Notes: generated by a model not told the origin, from the sequence alone. 64,000 nucleotides of DNA from an uncultured Lachnospiraceae bacterium (GCA_910586255.1 CAJUHR010000015.1:1-64000), one strand, 5' to 3'; positions 34,868 through 44,200 are shown, numbered from the stretch's first letter. Program-made: numbers and translations.

Positions 34868-35953
34868 ATGTTTGATAATAAAATCATGTACGAGATCGTG
34901 GAAAAACTCCAGGAGGGGCTCTCCGTGCCCATCAGCATCTGTGATGTGAGCGGGCGGGTCATGGTATCAACCGACTCCTCCTCCATCGGCAACATGAATC
35001 TGTTAGCCATCAAGGCGCTCAACATCAACAGCCGGGTCTTCTCTTCCCCGGACAATCCTGTCCAAAAGGCAGGCGCCGCTATGCCCCTTACCCTTGAAGG
35101 CCACCGGATCGGCGCCGTGGTGGTGGAGCAGTCCGGTTCCCCTGCCTCCTGCCAGTCGGAGCTTTTAGCCAAAACCATCGAAATCCTTTACCAGGAAATA
35201 TCCCTGTCCAGAAAGCAGCAGAACCGTTCTCAGGAGAGAGACCAGTTTCTCTATGAATGGCTTCATCTCCAGTCCGGCTACACGGACAATTTTATCAAAC
35301 GGGGAGAGCTTTTAGGCATTGACATTACCGGCCCTCAGACTGTGCTGGTGATGGAAAGGGAGCCGGAGCATGTCTTTGTCTCCGCTTCCATTTTTTTAAA
35401 TCTTATGGACGAGGAGGACATTCTGCTGCCCCTTTCCTCCGACCGGTTTCTTCTGATTTTGAAGGCAAATGAGCACCTTGAAAGGAAATACCACCGGCTC
35501 CTCTCCGCCGGCGCCAAATGCCACACCGGCATCTGTGCCGGAGAGCTTCATCTTCACTCGGCCTACCAGGCTGCCTTAGAGAGCATGATGCTTGGCAGGC
35601 AGCTTTTTCCCGATCAGTATGTCCATGACTATGGGCAGATGAAACTGGCCATCGCCCTGTCCCGGCTTGACCTTCCAGGCTTAGAGGACGCCTTTGCCCG
35701 GCTGGCTGACAAGGGAAAAACCGCCCAGCTGGCCGAGACTGTCATTGCCTACCTCCAGCTAAACGGCGACATACGGAAAATCTGCGAAAAGCTCCACATT
35801 CACCGCAACAGCATTCCCTACCGCCTGCGGCGCATTCAGGAGCTGTGCGGCAAAAATCTTACAGATTCCTATGACCTTCTGTATCTGTACGCATCCATGA
35901 TCCGGTATGTGGCACTTCACGGAGAAACTGTTGACAATTATTGTCTGAAATAG
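34868..35953 (+). CDS. CdaR/PucR-type transcriptional regulator
   Basis: 361 aa. N-terminal sugar-diacid-recognition domain (IMYEIVEKLQEGLSVPISICDVSGRVMVST), a central GGDEF-like fold and a C-terminal PucR-type HTH (DIRKICEKLHIHRNSIPYRLRRIQELCGKNL). CdaR-like proteins activate genes for uptake and breakdown of carboxylates. Start at ATG 34868 with GGAG seven bases upstream; the frame is open to a TTG at 34856. It is divergent from the M20-YfcC-M20 operon, its probable target. Confidence 0.92.
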   Translation: MFDNKIMYEIVEKLQEGLSVPISICDVSGRVMVSTDSSSIGNMNLLAIKALNINSRVFSSPDNPVQKAGAAMPLTLEGHRIGAVVVEQSGSPASCQSELLAKTIEILYQEISLSRKQQNRSQERDQFLYEWLHLQSGYTDNFIKRGELLGIDITGPQTVLVMEREPEHVFVSASIFLNLMDEEDILLPLSSDRFLLILKANEHLERKYHRLLSAGAKCHTGICAGELHLHSAYQAALESMMLGRQLFPDQYVHDYGQMKLAIALSRLDLPGLEDAFARLADKGKTAQLAETVIAYLQLNGDIRKICEKLHIHRNSIPYRLRRIQELCGKNLTDSYDLLYLYASMIRYVALHGETVDNYCLK

Positions 35954-36016
35954 TAGAATAGTCAGCACGCTAACAGATATTTATCATTGACCATTTCCTT
36001 AAGAAAGGAGTATTAT

Positions 36017-37387
36017 ATGCCTCAGCCAACCACACAAGCCGGGCAGAACCGGATGGGCACCATGCCTGTCAACCGTCTGCTCATCACCATGTCCCTGCCT
36101 ATGATCATTTCCATGCTGGTTCAGGCCATGTACAATATTATTGACAGCATCTTTGTATCCCGCATCAACGAGGCGGCCCTGGCTGCAATTTCCATGGCCT
36201 TCCCCATCCAGAGCCTGATGATAGCCGTCTCCTCCGGCACCTGCGTGGGTGTCAACGCGCTGCTGTCCCGCTCCTTGGGAGAGCAGAACCCGAAAGAAGC
36301 CCAGAAAGCTGCCCAGAACGGAATCTTTCTTGCCATCATAGGAGCCCTGGTTTTTGCCCTGTTCGGTATGTTTGCCTCCCGGCTTTATTTCGCCAGCCAG
36401 ACCGATGACCCGGAGATCATTGCCTACGGCATCGAGTACCTGCAGATCTGCCTGATATTTTCCCTCGGATTTTTAATGGAAATGATGCTGGAACGGATCA
36501 TGCAGTCCACCGGGCGGACCATCTACAACATGTTCTCCCAGGGCCTTGGCGCCATCACCAATATTATCCTGGACCCGATCATGATATTCGGCCTGTGGGG
36601 CTTTCCGGCCATGGGCATCCGGGGCGCCGCCATTGCCACGGTTACCGGTCAGTTCCTTGCCATGTTTATCTCCCTGTTCTGCAATATCCGATGGAATACG
36701 GATGTCAGCATCCGCATGAAGGGATTTTCCCCAGACCGGCGAATCATCGGCATCATCTATGCCGTGGGGCTTCCCTCCATTGTCATGCAGTCCATCTCCT
36801 CAGTGATGACCTACGGCATGAACAAGATCCTGGGCGCCTTCTCCTCCACGGCTGTCACTGTTTTCGGTGTGTACTTTAAGCTGCAGAGCTTTATCTTCAT
36901 GCCGGTATTCGGCCTCAACAACGGGATGATCCCCATTATTGCCTACAACTATGGGGCCAGAAACAAAAAACGTATCATGGACACAGCCCGTTTAAGCATC
37001 TTTATCGCAGTGGGGATTATGCTGGTGGGTCTTGCCATCTTCCAGCTGTTCACCCCTCAGCTTCTTCTCCTGTTTGACGCCTCGGAGCACATGCTCGAAA
37101 TCGGCGTGCCGGCCCTGCGGCTCATCAGCTTAAGCTTCCTCTTTGCCGGCTACTGCATTATTGTCGGCTCCGTATTTCAGGCTCTGGGCAACGGCGTATA
37201 CAGCCTTATGGTCTCTGTGGCCAGACAGCTTTTGTGTATCCTTCCTATCGCCTGGCTCTTTGCCAGGCTGTGGGGACTTCACGCGGTGTGGTACTCCTTC
37301 CCCTTGGCGGAAATCACCTCGGTGGTCATGAGCACCATTCTTTTCAAGCGGATTTACAATGAGAAAATCAAGAATCTCGGGAAGTAA
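36017..37387 (+). CDS. MATE-family efflux transporter
   Basis: 456 aa with 12 helices in two homologous halves. Typical motifs are LPMIISMLVQAMYNIIDSIFVSRI near the start, GTCVGVNALLSRSLG, and GLNNGMIPIIAYNYGARN at the start of the second half. It exports cationic drugs or metabolites using Na+ or H+. Start at ATG 36017 after AAGGAG. It lies 63 bases after the CdaR-type gene and may be co-transcribed. Confidence 0.94.
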   Translation: MPQPTTQAGQNRMGTMPVNRLLITMSLPMIISMLVQAMYNIIDSIFVSRINEAALAAISMAFPIQSLMIAVSSGTCVGVNALLSRSLGEQNPKEAQKAAQNGIFLAIIGALVFALFGMFASRLYFASQTDDPEIIAYGIEYLQICLIFSLGFLMEMMLERIMQSTGRTIYNMFSQGLGAITNIILDPIMIFGLWGFPAMGIRGAAIATVTGQFLAMFISLFCNIRWNTDVSIRMKGFSPDRRIIGIIYAVGLPSIVMQSISSVMTYGMNKILGAFSSTAVTVFGVYFKLQSFIFMPVFGLNNGMIPIIAYNYGARNKKRIMDTARLSIFIAVGIMLVGLAIFQLFTPQLLLLFDASEHMLEIGVPALRLISLSFLFAGYCIIVGSVFQALGNGVYSLMVSVARQLLCILPIAWLFARLWGLHAVWYSFPLAEITSVVMSTILFKRIYNEKIKNLGK

Positions 37388-37471
37388 TTGTCAAACCCTT
37401 GTCTGAACCGATGGGAATAATCAGGAAAAATCAGACATATATTTATTGGAGTGTTCTCCGGGAGAAATCTT

Positions 37472-38026
37472 ATGTCAGCTTTGGAGCTTTTCATTATCGC
37501 AGTAGGTCTCTCCATGGACGCCTTTGCCGTATCCGTCTGCAAAGGCCTTTCCATGGGGAAAATGCATATAAAAAATGCCCTGATTGTGGGGCTTTATTTT
37601 GGAGGGTTCCAGGCCATGATGCCTGCCCTGGGATACCTTCTGGGCAGCCATTTCAAGGAGGCCATCACTGCCTATGATCACTGGATCGCCTTTTCCCTTT
37701 TGGGAATCATCGGATTCAACATGATACGTGAGGCGCTAAACAAGGAGGAAGAAACCTGCAGCGCCTCCTTAGCCATAGGAGATATGGTGATTCTGGCTAT
37801 TGCCACCAGCATTGACGCTCTGGCCGTGGGGGTAACCTTTGCCTTTCTCCAGGTGCGCATTGTCCCTGCCGTGTCTTTCATCGGTGCCACTACGTTTGTA
37901 CTGTCGGTTATTGGTGTGAAAATCGGAACAGTCTTTGGCTGCCGCTACAAATCCCGGGCAGAGCTTACCGGCGGGGTGATTCTGATTCTGATGGGGTGTA
38001 AGATATTGGTTGAGCATTTGATGTAG
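37472..38026 (+). CDS. mntP: Manganese efflux pump MntP
   Basis: 184 aa, six helices, with the two family motifs that hold the ion-binding aspartates: GLSMDAFAVSVCKG in helix 1 and ATSIDALAVGVTFAF in helix 4. Start at ATG 37472 after GGGAG; a longer frame upstream is not supported. No yybP-ykoY-type manganese riboswitch fits in the 84-base spacer from the MATE gene. Confidence 0.95.
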   Translation: MSALELFIIAVGLSMDAFAVSVCKGLSMGKMHIKNALIVGLYFGGFQAMMPALGYLLGSHFKEAITAYDHWIAFSLLGIIGFNMIREALNKEEETCSASLAIGDMVILAIATSIDALAVGVTFAFLQVRIVPAVSFIGATTFVLSVIGVKIGTVFGCRYKSRAELTGGVILILMGCKILVEHLM

Positions 38027-38047
38027 GATGGGTGGGAAAAAATCAGG

Positions 38048-38100
38048 GTTGCTGTTCAGACCGGGCATCATGACGCTGCTGCTGAACAGTAACTTTTATT
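38048..38100 (+). terminator. Terminator after mntP
   Basis: 12-base arms GTTGCTGTTCAG (38048-38059) and CTGAACAGTAAC (38082-38093, one G-U pair) followed by TTTTATTT. Each arm is a variant of the dispersed GTTACTGTTCACA motif. Confidence 0.75.
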
Positions 38101-38110
38101 TGTAAAATCA

Positions 38111-38139
38111 TTGCCAATATCTTTTTTCCATGGTATCCT
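38111..38139 (+). promoter_or_regulatory. Possible promoter of the nuclease gene
   Basis: -35 TTGCCA (38111-38116), 17-base spacer, -10 TATCCT (38134-38139). Moderate match only. Confidence 0.4.
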
Positions 38140-38227
38140 CTCTTTATCTTTTTATCAAAGATTCTAGTGGATTCTCACCATATGTTCCATTTTAATTTTC
38201 ACTTTATTTTCATGGAGGTACACGCCT

Positions 38228-39295
38228 ATGGCAGCAAAAAAAGTCACACAAAGCACACAAACCAATGCAATGCTTCCGTCACTATTGGACCTGCACACCT
38301 GGCAATCACCGCCGGAAACCGAAGAAGAGACTCTCGCCCTTCTTGAAGCCTCTCCTCTTCTGTATGGAAACTATCATTCCTTAAGTTCTGAGTGGCAACA
38401 ACGATTTCTGGATTTTTGCCAGGGGAAAAAGTCCCTTCCTCTCACCTATGATCCCTTTTTCAAACGCATTTTCCATCCTGACATTCACCCAGACCGTCTG
38501 TCCCGGCTTATTTCCAGCATCTTGGGAATATCTGTCAAGGTTCTCCATCTGCTCCCCAACGAAGACAGCATCATTGAGGGAGGTACACTGTTAATCATGG
38601 ATCTTTTAGGAGAGCTGGAAGACGGCTCCCTCATTGATGTTGAAATCCAAAAGCAGGGATATGCCTTTTTGGCAGAGCGGATCTCCTGTTACTCTTCGGA
38701 TCTGGTCATGCGCCAGTATGCCAGAGTAAAGGGAATACGTGGAAAAGCCTTTACTTATCGGGACATTAAGAAAGTATATGTAATTGTATTTTTTGAAAAA
38801 AGTACCAAGGTGTTCCACCAAATTCCTGATGCCTGCCTCCACTATAGAAAGACGGTTTTCGACACAGGGTTAGGTCTTGAGCTTTTGCAGGAATATTGCC
38901 TGATAGCTCTTGACGTTTTCCGAAAATTACCATATCCTAAAGTCAGAGATGAACAAAGTGCATGGCTGTCACTACTGACTACGGAAAATCCAGAAGATGC
39001 CAAAGAGCTGATTTCTGAATATCCATGGCTCCGGGAGATTTATGAGGAAACTGCCATGCTACGCCAAAAACCGGAGGAGGTGCTGGGGATGTTTTCGGAA
39101 GCATTAAAAATACTGGATCAGAACACTGTCAAATATATGATTGAGGAACTTCAGAAAGAAATTGAGGAAAAAGATGCTGTGATTGCTGCTGTAACAAAGG
39201 AAAAAGAAGACGCAATTGCTGCAGCTGCAAAAGAAACGGATGCTGAGCTTGCCGCTCTCAGAAAGCAATTAGAGCATTACAAAAAATTACAGTAA
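38228..39295 (+). CDS. Rpn-like PD-(D/E)XK nuclease family protein with C-terminal coiled coil
   Basis: 355 aa. The nuclease core reads PLTYDPFFKRIFHPD, GELEDGSLIDVEIQKQGYAFLAERISCYSSDLVMRQY and IKKVYVIVFFEKS, that is, the D...ExQ arrangement of the PDDEXK family often annotated as a transposase or Rpn recombination-promoting nuclease. The last 60 residues are a Glu/Lys/Ala coiled coil (EELQKEIEEKDAVIAAVTKEKEDAIAAAAKE). GGAGG before the ATG. Such genes are commonly present in many copies per genome. No terminal repeats were seen around it. Confidence 0.88.
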   Translation: MAAKKVTQSTQTNAMLPSLLDLHTWQSPPETEEETLALLEASPLLYGNYHSLSSEWQQRFLDFCQGKKSLPLTYDPFFKRIFHPDIHPDRLSRLISSILGISVKVLHLLPNEDSIIEGGTLLIMDLLGELEDGSLIDVEIQKQGYAFLAERISCYSSDLVMRQYARVKGIRGKAFTYRDIKKVYVIVFFEKSTKVFHQIPDACLHYRKTVFDTGLGLELLQEYCLIALDVFRKLPYPKVRDEQSAWLSLLTTENPEDAKELISEYPWLREIYEETAMLRQKPEEVLGMFSEALKILDQNTVKYMIEELQKEIEEKDAVIAAVTKEKEDAIAAAAKETDAELAALRKQLEHYKKLQ

Positions 39296-39301
39296 AAAAG
39301 A

Positions 39302-39337
39302 GAGGAGAAGAGCTACGTACCCTTCTCCTCCCCTTTT
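39302..39337. terminator. Bidirectional terminator between convergent genes
   Basis: Perfect 9-bp stem GAGGAGAAG/CTTCTCCTC with an 11-base loop. T-rich tracts follow on both strands, so it serves the nuclease gene (plus) and the PadR-DUF1700 operon (minus). Confidence 0.88.
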
Positions 39338-39370
39338 TCCTGCTATACAAATTTGACAGAAACATACTAT

Positions 39371-40012
39371 CTAATATTCACGATATCTGGCGGAAGGAGC
39401 CTGGATGCTGGATATAGTTTTGGGATTTACCAGTATTTTTACATCTGTAATATAGGCTATATGGTAGCTGGATATTTTTCTTTTCTTCAAATCTGCAAGA
39501 ATCCTGTCTTTGTTCTCCATCATCAGACCGAAATCACTGCCTATATACTCTGCTTCCATCTGCAGGCATATAAGTTTTTTAGGGGTGATGTTTTCTGTTT
39601 CATTTTCTGTTTCAGATACGGTTTCCGGCTCTTCGTTCAGTGTCTCCTGCTCTTCCTCCTGCTGATATTCTTCATCCACAGCCTCCGGATCCAGTTCTTC
39701 CCAAAATGACAGAGCAGGCTTCATTGTCTTTTTGTTGTATGTCACCACATACCGGATGATTCCCTGTGGTACGGAGCTGTCCTCCACCACCACCGCATCC
39801 CGGTCCCGATAGCCCCGAATAATACGAATCTTCTCACAGGACGGATCAAAGGCATAATCTAACTCCTGCACCACCAGATTTTCCTGCCCGATCTCCTTCT
39901 CACCGACATAGGTCAGGGATGAATATTCTACCAATGCCACTCCTGTGCCGATCCCGCCTAAAAGGATGCCTCCTAAAAATATTCCTGTCAAAATTTTCTG
40001 ACTCCTATGCAT
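39371..40012 (-). CDS. Membrane-anchored protein of the PadR-DUF1700 operon
   Basis: 213 aa. One N-terminal membrane helix (ILTGIFLGGILLGGIGTGVALV), an extracytoplasmic beta-rich part, an acidic stretch (YQQEEEQETLNEEPETVSETENETEN) and a short C-terminal domain. I do not recognise the family with confidence. In similar operons the third gene often encodes a DUF4097-like membrane protein, and the N-terminal half could be a distant version. It overlaps the DUF1700 gene by eight bases. Confidence 0.7.
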   Translation of the reverse strand: MHRSQKILTGIFLGGILLGGIGTGVALVEYSSLTYVGEKEIGQENLVVQELDYAFDPSCEKIRIIRGYRDRDAVVVEDSSVPQGIIRYVVTYNKKTMKPALSFWEELDPEAVDEEYQQEEEQETLNEEPETVSETENETENITPKKLICLQMEAEYIGSDFGLMMENKDRILADLKKRKISSYHIAYITDVKILVNPKTISSIQAPSARYREY

Positions 40013-41177
40013 CTTCTCTGCCCTCCGTCATATTGTTCTCCACAACACTTTTGCTTTCCCGTTCTTTTTGTTCGGATTCTTCCAGGCCTTTCGGGCAATC
40101 TGTTTTTCGTTCCCCTCCGTTCGTACCGCTCTTTATATTCCTTTCACTGACAATATGCTTTGCACCTTGTTCTGCGCTCGCTCCGCCATCGGTATATCTT
40201 GTACTTTGTCCTGCATCTGATCCTCCGGCTATATGCGCCGCGCCCTGCCCTGCACCCGCTCTGCAGCCTGTACTCCCTGTGTCCGTCTTTCTCCACAGAA
40301 AGGTCATGCCCAGGCCTGCCGCGGAGAAAAAGCACAGAACCAGTCCCAGACATCCCAAGGTCACACCTGCCAAAGGATAACGCTGCATCAAAAGAACTGC
40401 CAACATTCCCAGCATATACAGACTGATAAGACCGCAGCCGCCGCTAAACAGTACAAAGCACACCCAGCTGCCATTCCATATCATGCGAATCCCCCACAGA
40501 GCCGCCCTGCCTGCCAACCGGCATATTTCTAAGATCAGCCATACAAGCCTTCTAAGTAAGGAGCCCATTCCCCCATATATGAGCCTTTTCGGGGATTTAT
40601 GGCTTATCCGCCTGGATAGATTGCCTACAGATGCATTGCTTCTGCAATCCACGCTCCGTCCTTCCTTCTTAATGATGAGGCCGGAATCCTCTTCCATGTC
40701 ATTCTCCTGACAATCCGGCTCATTCTTCCTGTCTGCCACATTCTCATCACTCCGCTCTTCCCACTGCTTTTTCATCCATCTAAACGGCCTTACAACTTGA
40801 TTTTTACAGAATACAAGAACGCTCCACAAAACATTCCCCAGACTGCCTATTCCGCTTATGAGGGATATCCCAGTTCCTTGGCACAGGTTCTTTATTTCTT
40901 GGAGCGCCTTCCCGTCCTCTCCTTTTCGGGAAAAGGCGGCCCCTCTGCCAGTCTTTGACTTTGATGCGTAATCCGCCCGGACATGATATGCCTCCAGAAT
41001 GTCCGCCGCCAATTCATTTAAACTTCCGAAATCCGCAATGGCTTCCTCCTCTGTCAGGCCGTTTTTTAGCTTCATATCAATGTGCTGCTCATACTCGCTG
41101 ACAATATCCTCCAGCTCGTCCTCCTGAAGCACGGACAGAGCCTGCCTCAGCTCGCTGATAAATGTCTTTTTATCCAT
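40005..41177 (-). CDS. DUF1700 (HAAS-domain) membrane protein
   Basis: 390 aa. The first 65 residues form the HAAS domain (FISELRQALSVLQEDELEDIVSEYEQHIDMKLKNGLTEEEAIADFGS), which in related systems folds against the partner PadR regulator. A basic linker and two or three membrane helices follow (ICRLAGRAALWGIRMIW, GLISLYMLGMLAVLLM, LAGVTLGCLGLVLCFFSAAGLGMTF). The last 100 residues are low-complexity and Gly/Ser/Lys-rich. It overlaps padR by eight bases, so stoichiometric expression is likely. Probable role: membrane stress signalling. Confidence 0.87.
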   Translation of the reverse strand: MDKKTFISELRQALSVLQEDELEDIVSEYEQHIDMKLKNGLTEEEAIADFGSLNELAADILEAYHVRADYASKSKTGRGAAFSRKGEDGKALQEIKNLCQGTGISLISGIGSLGNVLWSVLVFCKNQVVRPFRWMKKQWEERSDENVADRKNEPDCQENDMEEDSGLIIKKEGRSVDCRSNASVGNLSRRISHKSPKRLIYGGMGSLLRRLVWLILEICRLAGRAALWGIRMIWNGSWVCFVLFSGGCGLISLYMLGMLAVLLMQRYPLAGVTLGCLGLVLCFFSAAGLGMTFLWRKTDTGSTGCRAGAGQGAAHIAGGSDAGQSTRYTDGGASAEQGAKHIVSERNIKSGTNGGERKTDCPKGLEESEQKERESKSVVENNMTEGREDA

Positions 41178-41490
41178 GTCTGCATTCCTCCAAAAAACTG
41201 CCTACTTTTTCCGTCAGTTCATTCCATTCTCTCTCCAATGTATCCCGGTACAGCACGCCGGCTGCCGTCAGGTGATAGTATTTCCTGGGAGGGCCCTCTG
41301 TAGATTCCCGAAGATAGGTCTCAAAATAATGTTCATTGGTCAAGCGCTTCAGCAACGGATAGATCGTGCCTTCATTTACATCCACAACCTTTGAGACCTC
41401 CTCCACCAGCTCATAGCCGTACATGTCCCTCTGCCGGACAGATTCCAGCACAATCAGCTCCAGGACGCCTTTTTTAAACTGGGCATTCAT
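41170..41490 (-). CDS. PadR-family transcriptional regulator
   Basis: 106 aa winged-helix protein: FKKGVLELIVLESVRQRDMYGYELVEEVSKVVDVNEGTIYPLLKRL, then the wing (STEGPPRKYYHLTAAG) and a C-terminal dimerisation helix. The frame stays open to 41574, but that overlaps the promoter; the ATG at 41490 gives the family N-terminus. The DNA upstream carries an operator-like dyad, so autoregulation is expected. Confidence 0.93.
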   Translation of the reverse strand: MNAQFKKGVLELIVLESVRQRDMYGYELVEEVSKVVDVNEGTIYPLLKRLTNEHYFETYLRESTEGPPRKYYHLTAAGVLYRDTLEREWNELTEKVGSFLEECRHG

Positions 41491-41539
41491 ATGTTTTATG
41501 CCTTTCCGCAGTATCCTGCCTTGCTTTATGTCATTGCAT

Positions 41540-41574
41540 AATACTATATTACACCTACTACTATGTATTGTCAA
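41540..41574 (-). promoter_or_regulatory. padR promoter with overlapping dyad operator
   Basis: Minus strand: -35 TTGACA (41569-41574), 17-base spacer, -10 TAATAT (41546-41551). Across it the plus strand reads AATACTATA at 41540-41548 and TATGTATT at 41562-41569, an inverted repeat that could bind PadR. Confidence 0.7.
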
Positions 41575-41604
41575 GTACTAACTTTTTTATAATAGCATAA
41601 AATA

Positions 41605-41844
41605 ATGCATGGCGATAAAAGGCTGCTTTCCGGTCACTGTTCACACCATGACTATCTGTTTGCAAGCTATTTTGAGGTAAAAAAGGCAGAACATGATATA
41701 CTCATGTTCCATTCCCTGTCAGTTATAAACACTACTCATGAAATCGCATACGAAAAAGCAGGAAAATTTGCTGATTTGAATAATAATCCGATTATTTCGG
41801 CATTTGATGAACTCCTGAATGAAATTTATTCCATTGAACTGTAA
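41605..41844 (+). other. Uncertain short ORF, probably a gene fragment
   Basis: 80-codon frame without a ribosome site. Its 5' third contains a copy of the dispersed GTTAC-GTTCACA motif (41633-41645), so that part is repeat DNA. The rest (FHSLSVINTTHEIAYEKAGKFADLNNNPIISAFDELLNEIYSIEL) reads like genuine protein and stops nine bases before the pseudogene that follows. I take it as the 3' end of a lost gene that once preceded that pseudogene. Confidence 0.35.
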
Positions 41845-41852
41845 GGAAAATT

Positions 41853-42033
41853 ATGGCTATAAAATACACAGAAGAAAACAGCCAGTATTCTATTGATTGT
41901 ACCGCCGCACTTTGGTCAACCAATGAAATTCACAAATACTATCAGGACTCTACCCATGCTTATGGGCATATTGGATTTTATATGATGTGGATTTTGTAAT
42001 AGAAAACCAAAATCACATATTATTAATAGAATG
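41853..42033 (+). pseudogene. Frameshifted 5' remnant of a PD-(D/E)XK-like nuclease gene
   Basis: AAGGAAAA ribosome site, then MAIKYTEENSQYSIDCTAALW and onward for 48 codons to a stop. From about 41982 a second frame continues with YDVDFVIENQNHILLIE, which resembles the DVDFxIE...ILLIExK core of a nuclease-like protein. The two frames join only by a one-base deletion or two-base insertion, and homology ends at the 14-mer ATGATACCAGGGTC (42031), so the 3' part is lost. Confidence 0.55.
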
Positions 42034-42184
42034 ATACCAGGGTCAAAAGACATTATTGGAATTAATAATCAGTTGCATAGTCATTGCCCGACCCATCAGA
42101 TGCCGACAGAAGCACTGATGGGTCTTCTTCCGTCTGTTCCCTTCACAACCTTCACAAAAGGAAGGGAATACCCCAAAGGAAAAT

Positions 42185-43987
42185 TCACTCATAAATCCTC
42201 ACAAACATCTCTGTATTCACCCAGATATCCGGTGAAAATCGGACAGCTGCGGCTGCCTCCTTGTCAGCAGACACTGCCTCCAGCCTTTTGCAAGCAAGAA
42301 GAGGGGACAAATCCTGAATATTATTATCCATCAGACTGCATCTCCTGAGATCCGCAAGCTCAGAGACAAAGGAAATATCCTCCTGTCCGCATCCGTCCAG
42401 ATACAGCCGTTTCATGTTGGGATAACAGGTGAGAAAGCTGTAATTCAAGTCCTCCCCTGTAGCAAGGTCCCTGGGTCTGCACTCAAAAAAGCCGGCTTCC
42501 AGAAGAGACGGATTTACCCCCAAAAGGGCCGGATCCAGAGTCAGCTCTATGTCAGAAGCCCCGCTTCTGCCCAAGCGGAAGACCGTAAGCTTCGGAAGGT
42601 TTAAAAGAGGTTCGATTCCCGTAATCTCGCCGCCCCAGAAATTATCCAGATAAACACATTCCAGATTTTCAAGAGCTGCCAGAACCGACACATCCACAGG
42701 CACCTGGTATTCCTTAATGGACAAGTGAAGCTTCAATGTTCGCAGGGATTTAAGAGCAGTAAGCTCCTGCAGACATTCATTTTCCCGGACGGCAATGGTC
42801 AGCTCCTCCACATTTTTCAGATGATAAAGCTCTGTCGGCAAAATATATTCACTGTCCAGAAAATCCACATGCCTCAAATTCGGCAGGGAATCCAGAACAG
42901 AGAGATCCGCATCCTCTCCCGTATAGATAAAAAGAGCTTCCAGACTGGGAAGGTCTTTCAGAAATGTGCAATCCTGCAACCGTACATGGTCAATATACAG
43001 ACTTTTGAGACTGGACAATTCCTTCAGCTTCTCCAAACCGGTGTACTCTTCCCCGCACCGAAGCTTTAGAACTTTCAGATTTTTGCATTCCTCTATCCCG
43101 CCCACGTCCATGGACTGATTGGTCAGATTGGTATCCACCTCCAGTTCTTCCAGGTTCTTATACTGACCGATTCCCTCCAGGCTGGTTCCCATAATTCCGA
43201 TATGGAGCGTTCGGATATATTCCGGATTCAAAATGGCGGAAACCGTATCCAGCTTGTCGTCCGTATCCACGCGGCTTATTCTGGCCTCCGGGGAAAATTT
43301 CAGCAAGGAAAGCCACACCGCATCCCGGTTGTCGATCCGGGTCAGTCCCGTAAACATGGTATAATCGGAGGGCCAGCTGACCCGCTTTGTCCGATAAGTC
43401 CAGGTCTCTATGGTGTCCTGAAATTCCTCCTCGCTCTCACAGTCCTCATAATTAGAAAAGCTGTAAAAGATCTTGTTAAAGCTCTCGCTGCCCTCCCTCT
43501 CATAGGCACAGCGAAGATACCGGATGGAAGCCAGCTCCTTTTCTGTGATCTTCTCAAAGTCCTTTTCAAAAATATCCTGACAGAAAATCACCAAAAGCTG
43601 TCCGTCCCCGTCTACCGGCAAATCTGAATCCGAGGTGGAAAACACCGATTTTTTAGCGGCAATATTAAATCCCAAAATAATCAGGGCGATCAATGACGCC
43701 ACGATCAAAAACACAATGAGCGCCTTCCTGGCGCTGCTGACCGCCTCAATCATCTCGTCACTGCCGCTGTAGTCCACCTGAATATTGACAATGGTCCCCT
43801 TTGCCTCATCGATCAGATATTTTTGTCCGCAATAGGGACAGACCGCATGCGTCCGGTCCACCAAATCCAGAGTGGCTCCGCAATTGGTACATTCCAATCT
43901 CAAAAGCTCCGCCTTCTCGTTCTGATTGGATGTGCGGATGATATATTCCTGCGGTGCTTTGTTCCTGTCCCCTTTCCTGTTTTCCAT
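42185..43987 (-). CDS. Zinc-ribbon / membrane-anchored leucine-rich repeat protein
   Basis: 600 aa. Residues 33-53 form a zinc ribbon (Cys 33, 36, 50, 53; CTNC...CPYC). One membrane helix spans about 87-111 (LIVFLIVASLIALIILGFNIA). From about 240 onward come 10 or more leucine-rich repeats (YKNLEELEVDTNL, CKNLKVLKLRCG, LSSLKSLYIDHV, LPSLEALFIYTG and so on). The ribbon would face the cytoplasm and the LRR domain the outside, so a surface sensor or adhesin with an internal metal site is plausible. Ribosome site is weak. Same architecture as the gene at 44201; the two are clearly related. Confidence 0.75.
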   Translation of the reverse strand: MENRKGDRNKAPQEYIIRTSNQNEKAELLRLECTNCGATLDLVDRTHAVCPYCGQKYLIDEAKGTIVNIQVDYSGSDEMIEAVSSARKALIVFLIVASLIALIILGFNIAAKKSVFSTSDSDLPVDGDGQLLVIFCQDIFEKDFEKITEKELASIRYLRCAYEREGSESFNKIFYSFSNYEDCESEEEFQDTIETWTYRTKRVSWPSDYTMFTGLTRIDNRDAVWLSLLKFSPEARISRVDTDDKLDTVSAILNPEYIRTLHIGIMGTSLEGIGQYKNLEELEVDTNLTNQSMDVGGIEECKNLKVLKLRCGEEYTGLEKLKELSSLKSLYIDHVRLQDCTFLKDLPSLEALFIYTGEDADLSVLDSLPNLRHVDFLDSEYILPTELYHLKNVEELTIAVRENECLQELTALKSLRTLKLHLSIKEYQVPVDVSVLAALENLECVYLDNFWGGEITGIEPLLNLPKLTVFRLGRSGASDIELTLDPALLGVNPSLLEAGFFECRPRDLATGEDLNYSFLTCYPNMKRLYLDGCGQEDISFVSELADLRRCSLMDNNIQDLSPLLACKRLEAVSADKEAAAAVRFSPDIWVNTEMFVRIYE

Positions 43988-44067
43988 GCCTGCTTTACTC
44001 CTTTGAACCTTTGATTCTTTCCGGCCTTTATTTCTCTGCCTTTATTTGTTACTATTCAGGGGGGCAT

Positions 44068-44097
44068 CTTCTTGTCCGGCTTACGCCGAACAAGAAG
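44068..44097. repeat. Hairpin abutting repeat copy 1
   Basis: 13-base arms CTTCTTGTCCGGC (44068-44080) and GCCGAACAAGAAG (44085-44097, one mismatch). Only one arm is present at the equivalent end of copy 2. Confidence 0.7.
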
Positions 44098-44198
44098 CAT
44101 CGTGCGTTCGCCCGATGTGGAAAAACGGATAAAATCAGTCTTACAAGCAAGCTTGACGCCTGTTTTTATCCGTTTTTCCCCGCCCCGTGAACTGTAAC
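44082..44198 (-). repeat. 117-bp interspersed repeat, copy 1
   Basis: Matches 45565-45681 in opposite orientation with five mismatches by eye (about 96%). Internally it folds on perfect 16-base arms GGAAAAACGGATAAAA and TTTTATCCGTTTTTCC. It begins with the dispersed motif (GTTACAGTTCACG) two bases after the stop of the second LRR gene. Confidence 0.93.
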
Positions 44199-44200
44199 CT

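Noticed and set aside
37388..37471. Manganese riboswitch before mntP
   Set aside because: The 84-base spacer is too short and lacks the conserved yybP-ykoY core.
38228..39295. Active insertion sequence
   Set aside because: The product is of the PDDEXK transposase-named family, but no terminal inverted repeats or target duplication were found around it.
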